Part shown: piece after piece, positions 1 through 10,000 of the stretch
How positions within the stretch are numbered: position 1 is the stretch's first letter
Layout: every line of letters starts with the position of its first letter
Origin: Promethearchaeota archaeon
GTDB taxonomy: Archaea > Asgardarchaeota > Lokiarchaeia > Sigyniarchaeales > SOKP01
Assembly (NCBI GenBank): GCA_016840165.1
Contig: JAEOSU010000070.1
Location: 1 to 64,000 of the forward strand
Length of the DNA stretch: 64,000 nt
Reading direction: 5' to 3'
Position numbers and translations under genes: made by a program
The notes under the pieces: model-generated
What the model was told of the DNA's origin: nothing
The model's input: the letters and a program-made list of their open reading frames with translations, nothing else
Database searches by the model: none

Positions 1-2
1 AA

Positions 3-182
3 AATAAACTTCACATCTGGAATCCACTGATTTACGATACTTGTGCGCTTTATGATCAAGAAAAAGATATTTATCGTAGTTTTCATGAATGTTGCAGAAG
101 AACTGCTCTTTATCAAATTTATGGTGATGGAAAAGCCCCTCTTGATGGAGACTTTTCAGATCCTTCCTTATTAATTCGCTAA
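3..182 (+). CDS. C-terminal fragment of a gene cut by the window edge
   Basis: An open frame enters from the left edge and ends in TAA at 180-182, giving 59 residues of an otherwise unseen protein. The tail contains several aromatic residues and a Cys-Cys pair (HECCRRTALYQ) and ends in LLIR. I do not recognise the family. It converges on the leftward membrane-protein gene that ends at 213, leaving about 30 bases between the two stop codons. Its reality rests on an uninterrupted frame with normal codon use; the fragment is too short to prove it. Confidence 0.5.
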   Translation, partial: NKLHIWNPLIYDTCALYDQEKDIYRSFHECCRRTALYQIYGDGKAPLDGDFSDPSLLIR

Positions 183-212
183 TCTTTTAATAATTATTAA
201 AATTGGATGAAG

Positions 213-977
213 CTATTCTCTCCTTAATAGTGCATCCATCCATTTAGGGAGAATAAATCCACCATAGAATTCGAAAGCTGCGATAATTAATAGAACTCTA
301 GTTGCTACAACCATGATTGAAAGAATTGGATCAGTTGGATCCTCAAAAATTGCCCCCAATAAAGAATCTAAAATCGCAGCCACCGTAAATGTTATAAACG
401 CAGCGCGTAATAACTTTCCTTTGAGCTTTATATCCTTGTCTTCTGATTTGACTGATCGTTGAGCAAATATTATCCCAGTTATGAACATTATTACAATTAC
501 AACTAATAGATATATAGTAATCAATATCCCAAAATCCACAGTAAAAGGTCTCGCGGGATTAATTATGCCAATTTGATCTATATCTGTAATGAGCAAGTAA
601 AAGAATACAATTTCAAATGCAATAGATAGAATAATAGTAATACTAATCACTAGTTTTTGCCTTTTTTTACTTATCATATTTGTGTACGCAATCAACCAGG
701 TTAATAGTGCTAAAGGGATAAAAGCGTTTCCAATAATAAAATAAAGTTCTACGGGTAAAGATTCTTGCAGAACTAAATTCATAATAAAACTAATTGAATC
801 TGGAAACCAAGGATTTGCGACTCCGATCCATGAAAGCCCTACAAGAATATAGAGATTGGATTTATACTTAAAATATTTCGAAAGTATTTTAAAACCTAAT
901 ATTAAAGAGATTAAGACAAATAATAAGCTAAACAAACCTTGTAAAAAATCAACTAATTCTAAAGCCATTAATTTCAC
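213..977 (-). CDS. seven-helix integral membrane protein, function unknown
   Basis: A 254-residue protein that is almost entirely hydrophobic, with about seven predicted membrane spans: near residues 8-30, 38-62, 72-98, 106-130, 148-172, 184-210 and 216-240. The only long charged stretch is a basic/acidic loop before the sixth span (AQRSVKSEDKDIKLKGK). There is no recognisable transporter signature, catalytic motif or signal-peptide cleavage site. A second Met at residue 4 is an equally possible start. It is separated from the next leftward gene by about 90 AT-rich bases, so it may have its own promoter. I do not recognise a named family; the topology resembles small seven-helix sensors and lipid-associated proteins only in general form. 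Confidence 0.75.
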   Translation of the reverse strand: MKLMALELVDFLQGLFSLLFVLISLILGFKILSKYFKYKSNLYILVGLSWIGVANPWFPDSISFIMNLVLQESLPVELYFIIGNAFIPLALLTWLIAYTNMISKKRQKLVISITIILSIAFEIVFFYLLITDIDQIGIINPARPFTVDFGILITIYLLVVIVIMFITGIIFAQRSVKSEDKDIKLKGKLLRAAFITFTVAAILDSLLGAIFEDPTDPILSIMVVATRVLLIIAAFEFYGGFILPKWMDALLRRE

Positions 978-1067
978 CTACTAATGTATTAAATAATAAA
1001 TTTAATTTAAATTTTAAAGAATATAAAGTTTTTTTAAACTAGTACCGTTAAACTAGATTGATACTAT

Positions 1068-2150
1068 TTAAATAACCGTGTAATTTAAAGAAGAGGGACT
1101 AGCTTTAAATGCATTTAATAAATATTGTAAATGTGTCATATATTGATTAACAGAGATTTCTTGCTTTTCATATCTTAAATTCAATTTTTTAATAATATAG
1201 GAGGGGAGAAATTTTACAAACCGAATATCGGAAAGGAGGAATACTATGCCTTTTGACTCAAAAATTATACGTTCTTCTAATAGTTCCGAAAACAACTCTT
1301 CCTTGTTATTTAATAGAATAAGACAATCATTTACCGATAAATCCGTTTTCCGTAAAGATTTAATAAGATTATAAACATCCTTGTCAAGTAAAAAATTAAA
1401 ATGCCTTTTGTTTTCAATTTCTTTGCCATAATCATAGTTTGCATAAAATTTTGCATATTCCTTTTTATATCTTTTAAGAATTTTTTCATCGGTAGTATCT
1501 TTTGGAAGAGATTTCGGAGGAACTCTTACGAATGAAAGATCATTAATCAATAAATAGCATTCTTTACTTCCCGCTACTAGTTGTTTTATGATTAAATTTT
1601 CACGTAAAAAAGAAATAAGTAATAAATCAATATTTACCGTTGAAAAACCATAGGCTTCTCTTAATTTACGGATTAACTCCTCCTTGGAAATGATTCCTTC
1701 TCGTAAAATGCCTAAAATTGTAGATTTAATTTTATCATGAAAGAAATTGATTAGATTCTCACTTTCTGACTGATCAAAATTTTTTATGGTATAAAATGCT
1801 TCAGAGATGGCCCTATTAATTTTATTTGTATTCATTAATTCTAGTAAATTTTTATTAATGGTTGCTAAAATATCAGGGGTAATGATATCAGCATTCGCTT
1901 TTTGAATATCATAGATTAACACAAGGAAATATAATTCATTTTCAAATTCTTGAATCAAGGATATGTATTTCTTATCTTCATCTCCTGGAAATCTTTCTAG
2001 TTCAATCATTGATTTATCCATGTTTAATTCGTGTTGTGCCCAAATCTTTAACATTAATTCCTTTGAAGGATAAGAACTCTGTGGGGGATATTGTATTATT
2101 GGTTCTGGACCTGTACTTTTATTCCAATGGATTATAATGAGTCGCTCCAT
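1068..2150 (-). CDS. longin/roadblock-like N-terminal domain fused to two winged-helix-like domains
   Basis: A 360-residue soluble protein. The N-terminus (about residues 1-110) begins MERLIIIHWNKSTGPEPI, the W...GPEP pattern of longin/roadblock-type small-GTPase accessory domains that are abundant in Asgard archaea. It continues with alternating strands and helices (ELYFLVLIYD). Residues about 140-210 look like a winged helix (ILREGIISKEELIRKL, then a wing ending FVRVPP). Residues about 250-325 repeat that layout (DVYNLIKSLRKTDL ... FVKFLP), suggesting two related winged helices. The sequence gives no enzyme motif. A regulatory or GTPase-linked scaffold role is inference from the fold, and no GTPase gene lies nearby. 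Confidence 0.65.
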   Translation of the reverse strand: MERLIIIHWNKSTGPEPIIQYPPQSSYPSKELMLKIWAQHELNMDKSMIELERFPGDEDKKYISLIQEFENELYFLVLIYDIQKANADIITPDILATINKNLLELMNTNKINRAISEAFYTIKNFDQSESENLINFFHDKIKSTILGILREGIISKEELIRKLREAYGFSTVNIDLLLISFLRENLIIKQLVAGSKECYLLINDLSFVRVPPKSLPKDTTDEKILKRYKKEYAKFYANYDYGKEIENKRHFNFLLDKDVYNLIKSLRKTDLSVNDCLILLNNKEELFSELLEERIIFESKGIVFLLSDIRFVKFLPSYIIKKLNLRYEKQEISVNQYMTHLQYLLNAFKASPSSLNYTVI

Positions 2151-2289
2151 AACTTAATATCTCTATTTATTGACTAATTGAAGGTTACCTTATAATTATG
2201 ATATAAAAAGGTAAGTTAGATAATTAATAGTATTGATTTTTGTACTAACCAAAATAAAATGATATAAAAAAGGTGATTATAAAGTTATA

Positions 2290-2556
2290 TTAGCAAGAGA
2301 ATAATTCGCTGTATTCTAATTTAATCTTTTCTATTGTCCAAGAAATTAGTTCAACAGCTCTATCACTATTTGAAATTAAAATATTTTCGGACATTTTTCT
2401 AATTATATAATTAGCGATTTCTAAATCTGATTTATTATATTTGGTTTCGCGCTGCTTAAATAAATAATTGAATTCATTTGTCAACCATTCTAATTCATCA
2501 AAAAAATAATCGTCTAACAAATCTTGAAAATCCAAATTTAAATTTTTGCATTCCAA
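2290..2556 (-). CDS. small hypothetical protein (88 aa)
   Basis: An 88-residue, acidic, largely helical protein with no recognisable motif and Cys at both ends (MECKN ... ELFSC). It starts at an ATG about 10 bases after a G-rich stretch that could serve as a weak ribosome-binding site. It lies in a leftward run of small genes between the longin-like protein and the VTT membrane protein, with about 100-140 untranslated AT-rich bases on each side. I do not recognise a family. The frame is open over its full length in the direction of its neighbours and no competing frame exists, which favours a real gene. Confidence 0.5.
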   Translation of the reverse strand: MECKNLNLDFQDLLDDYFFDELEWLTNEFNYLFKQRETKYNKSDLEIANYIIRKMSENILISNSDRAVELISWTIEKIKLEYSELFSC

Positions 2557-2673
2557 TTACAAAACCCCTAATATACCTTTATTATTATACTCACATAATA
2601 AAATTCCGACAATAAAAAACTATCTAAAACCAAAAATGATCTTTTCTGATATTACGAACAATATTATTTAAAG

Positions 2674-2943
2674 TTACAATTCAGATTCTCTAAAGTGTAG
2701 GCGGGTTATTGCCTTGCTTAGTTCCCATATGGATTGTACGTTTTTTGTATGTAGTGCATTATTTAATTCTTGATATAGTTGCGATAAGTTTAATTTTTCA
2801 TAATGTTTTGTATTGAATTGAGTTGTACAGTCATTATATTCACTCATAGGCAAATGAAAAACAATTGAAGTAAAAAAATCACATAATATCCCAATATTAT
2901 GGGGTTGACTTTTTTCCCTTCTCATATCTCCTTCCAATAACAT
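2674..2943 (-). CDS. small hypothetical protein (89 aa), start uncertain
   Basis: An 89-residue frame whose first 47 bases overlap the 3' end of the upstream VTT membrane-protein gene in another frame. Three Met codons could be the start: at 2943, at 2925 (preceded within two bases by AAGGAGAT, a good but very close Shine-Dalgarno) and at 2847. The C-terminal half is helical (SQLYQELNNALHTKN). No family is recognised. The overlap suggests translational coupling to the membrane protein if one of the first two starts is used. The call is tentative because the protein is small and lacks motifs. Confidence 0.4.
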   Translation of the reverse strand: MLLEGDMRREKSQPHNIGILCDFFTSIVFHLPMSEYNDCTTQFNTKHYEKLNLSQLYQELNNALHTKNVQSIWELSKAITRLHFRESEL

Positions 2944-3745
2944 AATAAATTACAAATAATAATGCCAAAACACCTAGAATTATGATAAGTATGATGTTAA
3001 AGCTTAAAGAAAGATTGTCTATGACCTCAATGGGTAGTTTTTCAAGATCAATAGGCGGAGAAACCCCATAGGAACTTATTAATAAGAAGCCCAACCAAGA
3101 ATAAAAAAAGGCACGAGGGATTGAGCCAATAAAGGAGCCAATGATGTACTTCTTAAAATCCATATCTACAAGTCCTGAAGCATAAGAGATAGGATCAAAA
3201 GCCACAACTGGCAAAAACCGAGCGATAATTATCGCACTCATACCATATTTATGTATAAAATGGTCTGCCATATTAATAGCGCTCTTTCCAACCAATTTTT
3301 CTGCAATTGGACGTCCTCCTTTTTTACTGACGTAAAAGCATAATGAAGCGGCAGCCATCGAACCAATAACCCCAAAAATTCCCCCTCCTATCACGCCCCA
3401 GATCATACCTGTAGCTAATAAGACTAGCTCAGAAGGTATGGGAACTAATAATCCTTGAAAAGCCATAATTAGAATAAATAACAATATACCGATAAAACCT
3501 AAATCAATGATTGGGTTTACAAAAAAATTAATTACAAGTCTATAAAGGAATTGCTTATCGATGAAAAAGCTATAGTATAGTAGAAAAAGAGATACTACAA
3601 CGAGAATTATAAAGATTACGATGTAAAAGAGTGTTTTTTTATTGTATTGAGAAAAATTAAAGAGATTTTTAAAGTACCTCTTCAATTTAAATGAAAATGA
3701 TTCTTCCTGTGGTTCTTGACCGTTATTTTCTTCCATCATAATCAA
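2897..3745 (-). CDS. VTT/TVP38-DedA family membrane protein
   Basis: A 282-residue membrane protein with a charged cytosolic N-terminus (about residues 1-38), a first span near 40-62, and then the conserved VTT (SNARE-associated, DedA/TVP38/TMEM64) core at about 85-215. The core includes the re-entrant motif LLVPIPSELVLLATGMIWG, the SMAAASLCFYVSKKGGRPIAEKLVG region and ARFLPVVAFDPISYASGL, which match the family's Gly- and Pro-rich hallmark segments. Family members in bacteria and eukaryotes have been linked to lipid scrambling or flipping. A similar role in the archaeal membrane is inference. Met codons at residues 1, 3 and 4 are all possible starts. The gene is divergent from the glycerophosphodiesterase, so lipid functions flank a shared promoter region. 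Confidence 0.85.
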   Translation of the reverse strand: MIMMEENNGQEPQEESFSFKLKRYFKNLFNFSQYNKKTLFYIVIFIILVVVSLFLLYYSFFIDKQFLYRLVINFFVNPIIDLGFIGILLFILIMAFQGLLVPIPSELVLLATGMIWGVIGGGIFGVIGSMAAASLCFYVSKKGGRPIAEKLVGKSAINMADHFIHKYGMSAIIIARFLPVVAFDPISYASGLVDMDFKKYIIGSFIGSIPRAFFYSWLGFLLISSYGVSPPIDLEKLPIEVIDNLSLSFNIILIIILGVLALLFVIYYVIGRRYEKGKKSTP

Positions 3746-3865
3746 TTAATTATAAAGCTATATGTAATTTATTTAATTTAAATAGGTTTAAAAACTATAT
3801 TTTTTAAAGATTTGATGTCAATAACGGTGATTTAAATCCCCTATATTTTTGGTCATCGTGGTTTT

Positions 3866-4576
3866 ATGGGTAGATATCTTGAAAATACGATGGAAGGGTT
3901 TAGAAAAGCGGTAAATCTGGGAGTAGGAATAGAATCGGATGTACAACTAACTAGAGATAATAATTTAGTGTGTTTTCACGATAAATCTTTCAAAGTTGCT
4001 GGAAAATGGCATGACATTTCCAAAATGAATTTAGAAGAAATAAGAAGTCTTAAATTTGTCGATAAGAGAGTAATCCCAACAGTTCCCGAGCTTTTACAAA
4101 CATTTATGAATGAAAACTCGAACCTCCGATTTAGCTTTGATATCCGAAGCAGTTTAGTAGGTATAAAATTGATTAATCTAATTCTACAATATAATCTATT
4201 ACATCGAGTCGAAATAACTGATAGAAGATTACCAATACTTAAAAAATTAAGAAAATATCACGAAGAAGCGAACTTGGTTCATACTGTTCCAGAAAAGATT
4301 AAAAATTTTGACGATAAAAAATTAGACTTTGCCCTTTTAGAGGAATTGAAGATTGACACATTAAACATCGTCTCATGGCGAGCGAATCCTAAAAACCTAA
4401 AATCTATTATCGATAATGGAATTAATTGCTATGTTTGGGGAGTCAATAATAAAAGCAGGATGAAACGTTTATTTTCTTTTAACTATCAAAATAAAGGTGT
4501 TAGTGCGATTTATACTGATTATCCAGATACTGCGTTAAAGATAGAAGCACAAATTTTAGGAGAAACATTAAAATAG
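3866..4576 (+). CDS. glycerophosphodiester phosphodiesterase, annotated start lacks the first catalytic motif
   Basis: GDPD family (TIM-barrel hydrolase of glycerophosphodiesters). From the first ATG the frame shows EN (residues 6-7), the metal-binding E23 and D25 in GIESDVQLTRDNN, and the second catalytic His in FHD (H38-D39). The C-terminal barrel motif YVWGVNNKSRMKR is also present. The family's essential N-terminal GHRG motif is encoded in the same frame at 3851-3862, just upstream of the ATG, but an in-frame TAA at 3833-3835 separates it from the next ATG at 3815. Either an unusual start codon (ATC at 3836 or ATT at 3845) is used, or this copy is damaged or mis-sequenced. It is followed by a PAP2 phosphatase and a hydrolase on the same strand, suggesting lipid headgroup turnover. 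Confidence 0.8.
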   Translation: MGRYLENTMEGFRKAVNLGVGIESDVQLTRDNNLVCFHDKSFKVAGKWHDISKMNLEEIRSLKFVDKRVIPTVPELLQTFMNENSNLRFSFDIRSSLVGIKLINLILQYNLLHRVEITDRRLPILKKLRKYHEEANLVHTVPEKIKNFDDKKLDFALLEELKIDTLNIVSWRANPKNLKSIIDNGINCYVWGVNNKSRMKRLFSFNYQNKGVSAIYTDYPDTALKIEAQILGETLK

Positions 4577-4634
4577 TTTGAAAAATAACGTCATTTACAT
4601 ATAAAATACTAGGGAATTAGAAAAAGGTTAAAAA

Positions 4635-5435
4635 ATGAATAAAAGAACATTTCAGATATATTTAGGAATTGTAATTATCTCATGGGTTATATTAGCTATT
4701 ATATTTGCTTTATATGATTTGGAAATTTCAATTTTTGTAGTAAGCGAGGCATCATTGTGGGGAAATTTTGGTGCTGACTATGGAGAATATCCTGGATATG
4801 CTTTCATAGCTTTAGGACTTTCAGCATATATTGGAGGCTATATAAAAAACCTTAAGGCACAAAAGATTCCCGCTTATCTCGCAATTCTTTATGGAGGCAT
4901 CATGTTATCTATCTCACTTCTTGATCAAAATCTGAGAAAAATAATTGAATATTTGATGATTATATTTTCTGTCATCATTTTTATAATAGTCAATTGGAAT
5001 ACAGACTTGAGTAAATATAGGAAGATTAGCGGTATCATTTCATTTCTTGCTATAGTAAATCCGTTATTATTCGTTCAACTGGTGAAATTATTTTGGGGGC
5101 GAGTTCGTTTTAGAGATTTAGTCGCGGGCTATTCAAATTTTACTCCTTGGTTTATTCCTCAAGGAATAACAGGAAATTTTAGTTTTCCCTCAGGACATAC
5201 CGCTATGGGATGGATGTTTTTACCACTTCTTGTAATAGTTCGAAAGCGAGAGTGGAAAGATCCTATAAAAATTCTAATAATTATATTAGTATTAGGGTGG
5301 GGTATATTTGTCGGACTCTCTCGAATAGTTGTTGGTGCTCACTATGCCTCTGATGTATTATTTGCATCCAGTGTGGCTGCTGTTACTACCTTGCTCTTAT
5401 ATAACAGGTTTTTCCTAAGCAGAAAAAATAAATAG
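4635..5435 (+). CDS. PAP2-family phosphatase, membrane-bound
   Basis: A 266-residue protein with about six membrane spans and all three PAP2 phosphatase motifs: K151 through R158 (K-x6-R, with Phe159 where Pro is usual), PSGH at 185-188, and S229-R230 ... H236 ... D240. H188 and H236 would be the phospho-acceptor and catalytic His pair. Members dephosphorylate lipid phosphates or polyprenyl diphosphates at the membrane face; the substrate cannot be told from sequence. It starts 58 bases after the glycerophosphodiesterase and ends 17 bases before the next hydrolase, so co-transcription is likely. The long insertion between the first spans and the catalytic part is within normal variation. Confidence 0.88.
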   Translation: MNKRTFQIYLGIVIISWVILAIIFALYDLEISIFVVSEASLWGNFGADYGEYPGYAFIALGLSAYIGGYIKNLKAQKIPAYLAILYGGIMLSISLLDQNLRKIIEYLMIIFSVIIFIIVNWNTDLSKYRKISGIISFLAIVNPLLFVQLVKLFWGRVRFRDLVAGYSNFTPWFIPQGITGNFSFPSGHTAMGWMFLPLLVIVRKREWKDPIKILIIILVLGWGIFVGLSRIVVGAHYASDVLFASSVAAVTTLLLYNRFFLSRKNK

Positions 5436-5452
5436 AGAAAGTTTTAGATAAA

Positions 5453-6118
5453 ATGAAACAAGTTACTGATCACGTATATCATGTAGGAGATTCAGGATGT
5501 TCAGTGTTCTTAATTGATACTCATCCAGAAGATGGCTTAATTTTAATCGATTGTGGGATGAGTTTGGAAATGATTAAAAAAAGTATCACTAAAAGTGGAT
5601 TGAACCCCAGAGATATACAGCACTGTATTCTTACCCATTTTCATATCGATCATATCGGCGCTTGCCATGATTTAAAGATGTATAACCAAAATGTAAAATT
5701 TTATGCTCATGAATTGGACGCAAAAGCAATTGAAGAAAAGGGACACGACCAGAAGACTGCTGCTTCATGGTATAGCGTTGATTATATCCCAGTTAGTTTG
5801 GAAAAGAAAATAACACAAGAAAAAGAAATATTGCATTTTGGAAATTATGATTTTCAATGCATCCATACGCCAGGACATACTCCGGGATCAATATGTGTTT
5901 ACATAGAAATTGATAATAAAAATATTCTATTTGGGCAAGATATTCACGGTCCATTTTATCCAGCGTTCGGATCTAGTCTAGAGGATTACCAAAAATCAAT
6001 GAATAAACTGTTAGGTTTGGAAATTGATATCCTTTGTGAAGGCCATTTTGGTATTTTTCGACCCTCAGAAGAAGTTTATAAATATATTAAACGACATATG
6101 AATCTCAACAAACCATAA
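5453..6118 (+). CDS. metallo-beta-lactamase-fold hydrolase
   Basis: A 221-residue MBL-fold protein, close to the minimal length for the fold. The zinc-binding motif HxHxDH is complete (H62-F-H64-I-D66-H67 in LTHFHIDHIGA), followed by the third His in HTPGHTPGS, the bridging Asp in FGQDIHG and the last His in CEGHFG. This arrangement is that of the glyoxalase II-like group, not the beta-CASP nucleases. The substrate is unknown. The gene starts 17 bases after the PAP2 phosphatase, so a shared transcript and a function in the same pathway are plausible but unproven. Confidence 0.85.
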   Translation: MKQVTDHVYHVGDSGCSVFLIDTHPEDGLILIDCGMSLEMIKKSITKSGLNPRDIQHCILTHFHIDHIGACHDLKMYNQNVKFYAHELDAKAIEEKGHDQKTAASWYSVDYIPVSLEKKITQEKEILHFGNYDFQCIHTPGHTPGSICVYIEIDNKNILFGQDIHGPFYPAFGSSLEDYQKSMNKLLGLEIDILCEGHFGIFRPSEEVYKYIKRHMNLNKP

Positions 6119-6209
6119 TTTTGATTGCCATCATTAAGAATAGGATAATTTTAAAAAATTTTATATGTTAATAATACAAGAGTTATCTATTGGAAATTAA
6201 GATGATATT

Positions 6210-7046
6210 ATGCTGTCTCTAATTTTTCAAGATTTTAACGAAGCATGGCGAAAATTCGAGTATGATTATATCTTTATTGATGGTATTTTCTTTTTATTGT
6301 GGTTAGGTCTTCTAATCAAAAAGAAAAAATGGAAGCCAATCAAATTTGGCGTTATTACAAGTATTATTGTATATTTCATTGATGCTGTGTTTTGGTGGAA
6401 CCTCCCAGCTAATGCTAATTATCCCCCTGGAACCACGATTAGAGAATATTGGATTGGTGGAGTAAAAGTTCCCAAAGCATTAGGTGAGTATTTTTGGCCT
6501 AAAGCGGGAGCTGATTTTATGATGTGTATTAGTTATTCAATGTTTATCTTTCCGTGGTTATGGATTGTATTCGAAAACTTTGTAAAGAAAAATGCTAAGG
6601 AAATTACCATTTTTACAGGAGTGTTTTTTAGTTCATGGTTTTTAACTCCATTTCTTTCATTTTGGCTTCCGATAAATAATACTATAGTTGAGACAGTAAG
6701 ACATATGGATACTCAAATGATCGCTTGGATTGTAAATGTTATTATAGGGTATACTCTTTTAAGTTTAATTTACGGAACCAACAAATTTGGGAAGAAAAAT
6801 CTAAAATATATCGCTTATGTTTTTATTATAGGATGTTTAGGCTCATTTTTTATGGAATTTCCACTATTTATTACAGGTATACGTCCAACTGGTATTGAAT
6901 TTCTGATTTTTGAAATAATTATTTTATTTAACCAAGGAGCGCCTTATTTGTTTATAGCGTATGATATTGTGCTTCCAAAAGTTTTTGCAATTCTAAAAGA
7001 AAAATTCTCAAAAAAGAAAGAATTACCTGTAATAATAAAAAATTAA
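6210..7046 (+). CDS. polytopic membrane protein, function unknown
   Basis: A 278-residue protein with about seven or eight hydrophobic spans and a lysine-rich C-terminal tail (KEKFSKKKELPVIIKN). A conserved-looking extramembrane loop between spans 2 and 3 contains WWNLPANANYPPGTTIREYW, rich in aromatic residues and Pro. There is no recognised transporter or enzyme motif. It lies 91 bases after the hydrolase on the same strand and converges with the SIR2-TPR gene, leaving 19 bases between stops. I do not recognise the family. The start is the first ATG, immediately before the first hydrophobic segment. Confidence 0.7.
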   Translation: MLSLIFQDFNEAWRKFEYDYIFIDGIFFLLWLGLLIKKKKWKPIKFGVITSIIVYFIDAVFWWNLPANANYPPGTTIREYWIGGVKVPKALGEYFWPKAGADFMMCISYSMFIFPWLWIVFENFVKKNAKEITIFTGVFFSSWFLTPFLSFWLPINNTIVETVRHMDTQMIAWIVNVIIGYTLLSLIYGTNKFGKKNLKYIAYVFIIGCLGSFFMEFPLFITGIRPTGIEFLIFEIIILFNQGAPYLFIAYDIVLPKVFAILKEKFSKKKELPVIIKN

Positions 7047-7065
7047 GAATGTTAAAAAGAAAGGT

Positions 7066-10000
7066 TTATTTTAAATTACTTTTAATTATTTTAATGTTGT
7101 TTTTTAAGACTTTATTAAGAGGATGTTTTTTCAAACCGCTGGAATCCAAAATTTCGAGTGCTTCTTCATGTCGGGTCATCGCTTCCGCATAGCTTTTTTG
7201 ATCTAAATAGATTAATCCCATTTTATAGTTAGTATCTGCGATACCCATTTTATCATCCAACTTCTTAAACAAGGAAAGCGCATCATTACACGTTTTCCAC
7301 GCATCAGTGTAGTTCTTCTCGTTTAAATGAACTAAAGTAAGATTATTGAGATATACTGCTTTCTTTTTGTTATCTTTTAGCTTTTCTGCAATTTTTGCTG
7401 CCTCTTTAAACCTTTTTAAGGCAATATCGTAATTACCCTCATCTAAATAGATCAATCCGATATTATTGAGACTTTCAGCTTTTCTATTAGAATTTTCTAA
7501 TTCCTCATCGACTTTTAAGGCTTTCTCGAATGTTTTTAATGCTTGAAGATATTCTCCTTGATCACGATAAATCAACGCAGTATTAAAATAATTAATTGCT
7601 TTCTCTTCAGAAGGACCTAATACCTTAAAGATCTTTACTGCTTTATCATACCATTTAAGGGATGTATCATAATTGCCTTGATCTTGATACACTAACGCAA
7701 TGTTATTTAAAGCCTCAGTCTTTCCAATGAGATCACCCCGTTTTTCAAACAAATCTAATGCTAAATTGTATCGTTTTAATGCATCTTTATAAATACCAAG
7801 TTTATAATAAACTCGTCCAATTTTATTATAGGAAGCTGCTTTTAGATCTAAATCGTCCAGTTGTTTAGCAACCTTTAAAGCTTCATTGTACCATTTCAAG
7901 GCTTCAGAAAAGTCGCGCGAATCGTCATAGATCGAACCAATACTGTCAAAACAGGCATAAATTCCTTCATAGTTCTCGATTTCAACAAATATTTTATACG
8001 CATTTTCATACCATCTTAACGATTCTGGAAATAGCTTTTGTTCTTGATATAATTCTCCGATATCTCTTATGATTTTTGCTTGATTAGTTAGGTTTCCTAA
8101 TTGTTCCTCAATTTCTAAAGCTTCTCGATATCTTTTAAGAACTTCGTCATATTTTTTATGAATAAGAAAGATGGCAGCGATATTTCTAAGCCGCACAGCC
8201 ATTCCCTTGAGATTTGCCAATTGTTCATCTATTTTTAATGCTTCTTCATATGATTTTAAGGATTCGGTATAGATCTCTTCATCATAATGAATATCCCCAA
8301 TACTATTGTAGATATCTGCTTTAGTTTCAAGATTGCCTAATTTCTCTGCAATATAAATTGCCTCATTGAATCTTCTTATAGCTTCGGAATAATGCTTTTG
8401 GGATTGATAAATTTTTCCAATAATATTTAAAATTTCAACTTGATCTTCATAATTCCCTAATTGATCAGCAATAATAAGCGATTCTTCGTAATGTTTTAAT
8501 GCTTCTAACAAATCCCATTGATCGCGATAGATACTTCCAATAATGTTTAAACAATGAGATTTTTTCGTAAGGTTTCCAATTTGTTCTGCTAGCTCAACTG
8601 CTTGCTCGAATTTCTTAAGTGCTTCATTGGATTCTCCTTGATAGTTATAATTTAAGCCAATGTTGTGGAGACTATCAATTTCTCCTTCCATATTTCCTTC
8701 TTCTATGAATATTTCAAGAGCTTCCTCAAATTTATCGAAAGCTTTATCATATGCTCCTTGATCTTGATATATAGATCCAATTTTATTCAATAAATCGGCT
8801 TTTTTTTCCACTAAATTTAAATTGGTAATTATTGAAAGTGCATCTTTATATCTGTTCAAGGCTTCAACAAAATTAGCTTGTTCCTGATAATAATTTCCAA
8901 TATTTTTTAGACTTTCTGCACTTCCTTCAAGACTTTGTATGTCTTCATATATCTCAAGTGCTTCTTGATAATTAATTAATGCATCGTTGAAATCACGTTG
9001 CTCTAAATAAATCTCACCAATTATATTTAATACTTCTGCCCTACCTTTTATGTCTTGGAGTTGATCGTACGTTTTTAAAGAGCTTTCAAGTGTATTCAAT
9101 GCTTTTTCATAATTTCTCTGTTTTTTATATATCAGCCCTATATGTACTTGGACATTTACCATTCCGCTTAACTTTCCAAGATCCTGATATAATTGATAGG
9201 ATTCTTCAAACCATCGCAAAGCTTCATTATACTTGTCTTGTATGTAATAAATATTTCCAATCTGAAGCGTGAAATCTGCTTTCTGTTCATTTAGTTTCTT
9301 CTCTTCAGCAGTAGAATACCCCTCTTCGAACAATTCTAATGCTTTTGGATAATTCCATTGATCTAAATAGATTACTCCAATATTTCTGATTGCTTTTAGT
9401 TTACCTTTTATATTCTGATAACGCTCATAAATTTCTAAAGCATTATCACATAACTCAATACCCTTAACGGAATCACCATTTTGATGATAGACCATCCCTA
9501 AAACATTATAAATAGCTGCTTTTTCGCCTATATTTTCCAAAGTATCATTGATTTCCAGCGATTCTTCAAGATATTCTATAGCTTTATCATAATTTTTCTT
9601 TGATAAGTAGATTTTCCCTATTGCTTTAAGGTTATTAGCTTTTTCTTGAAGGTCATCAGCTTTTTGATTGAATTTAATAGCGCTTTCGTATTGTTTGATG
9701 GCATCTTGATACCTTTCTTGCATGCGATAAATTTTTGCATAATTTTTTACAATTTTAGATTTTGCACCCAGATCTCTAGCTTTTTCAATCTCTTTAGAAG
9801 CTAAATCGAAGTATTTGATGGCTTCAGTAAAGTTGTTTTGTTTTTGATTGATTAATCCAATATATTTAAAAATTGTACTTCTTTGGGTATAATCTTTAAT
9901 TTTAATTAATATCTGTCCCGCCTTTTGGAACCAATCCAATGCTTTTTCATAATCTTCTTTCTCATAATTGATTTTTCCCATCTCTATTAATGTTTTCGAT

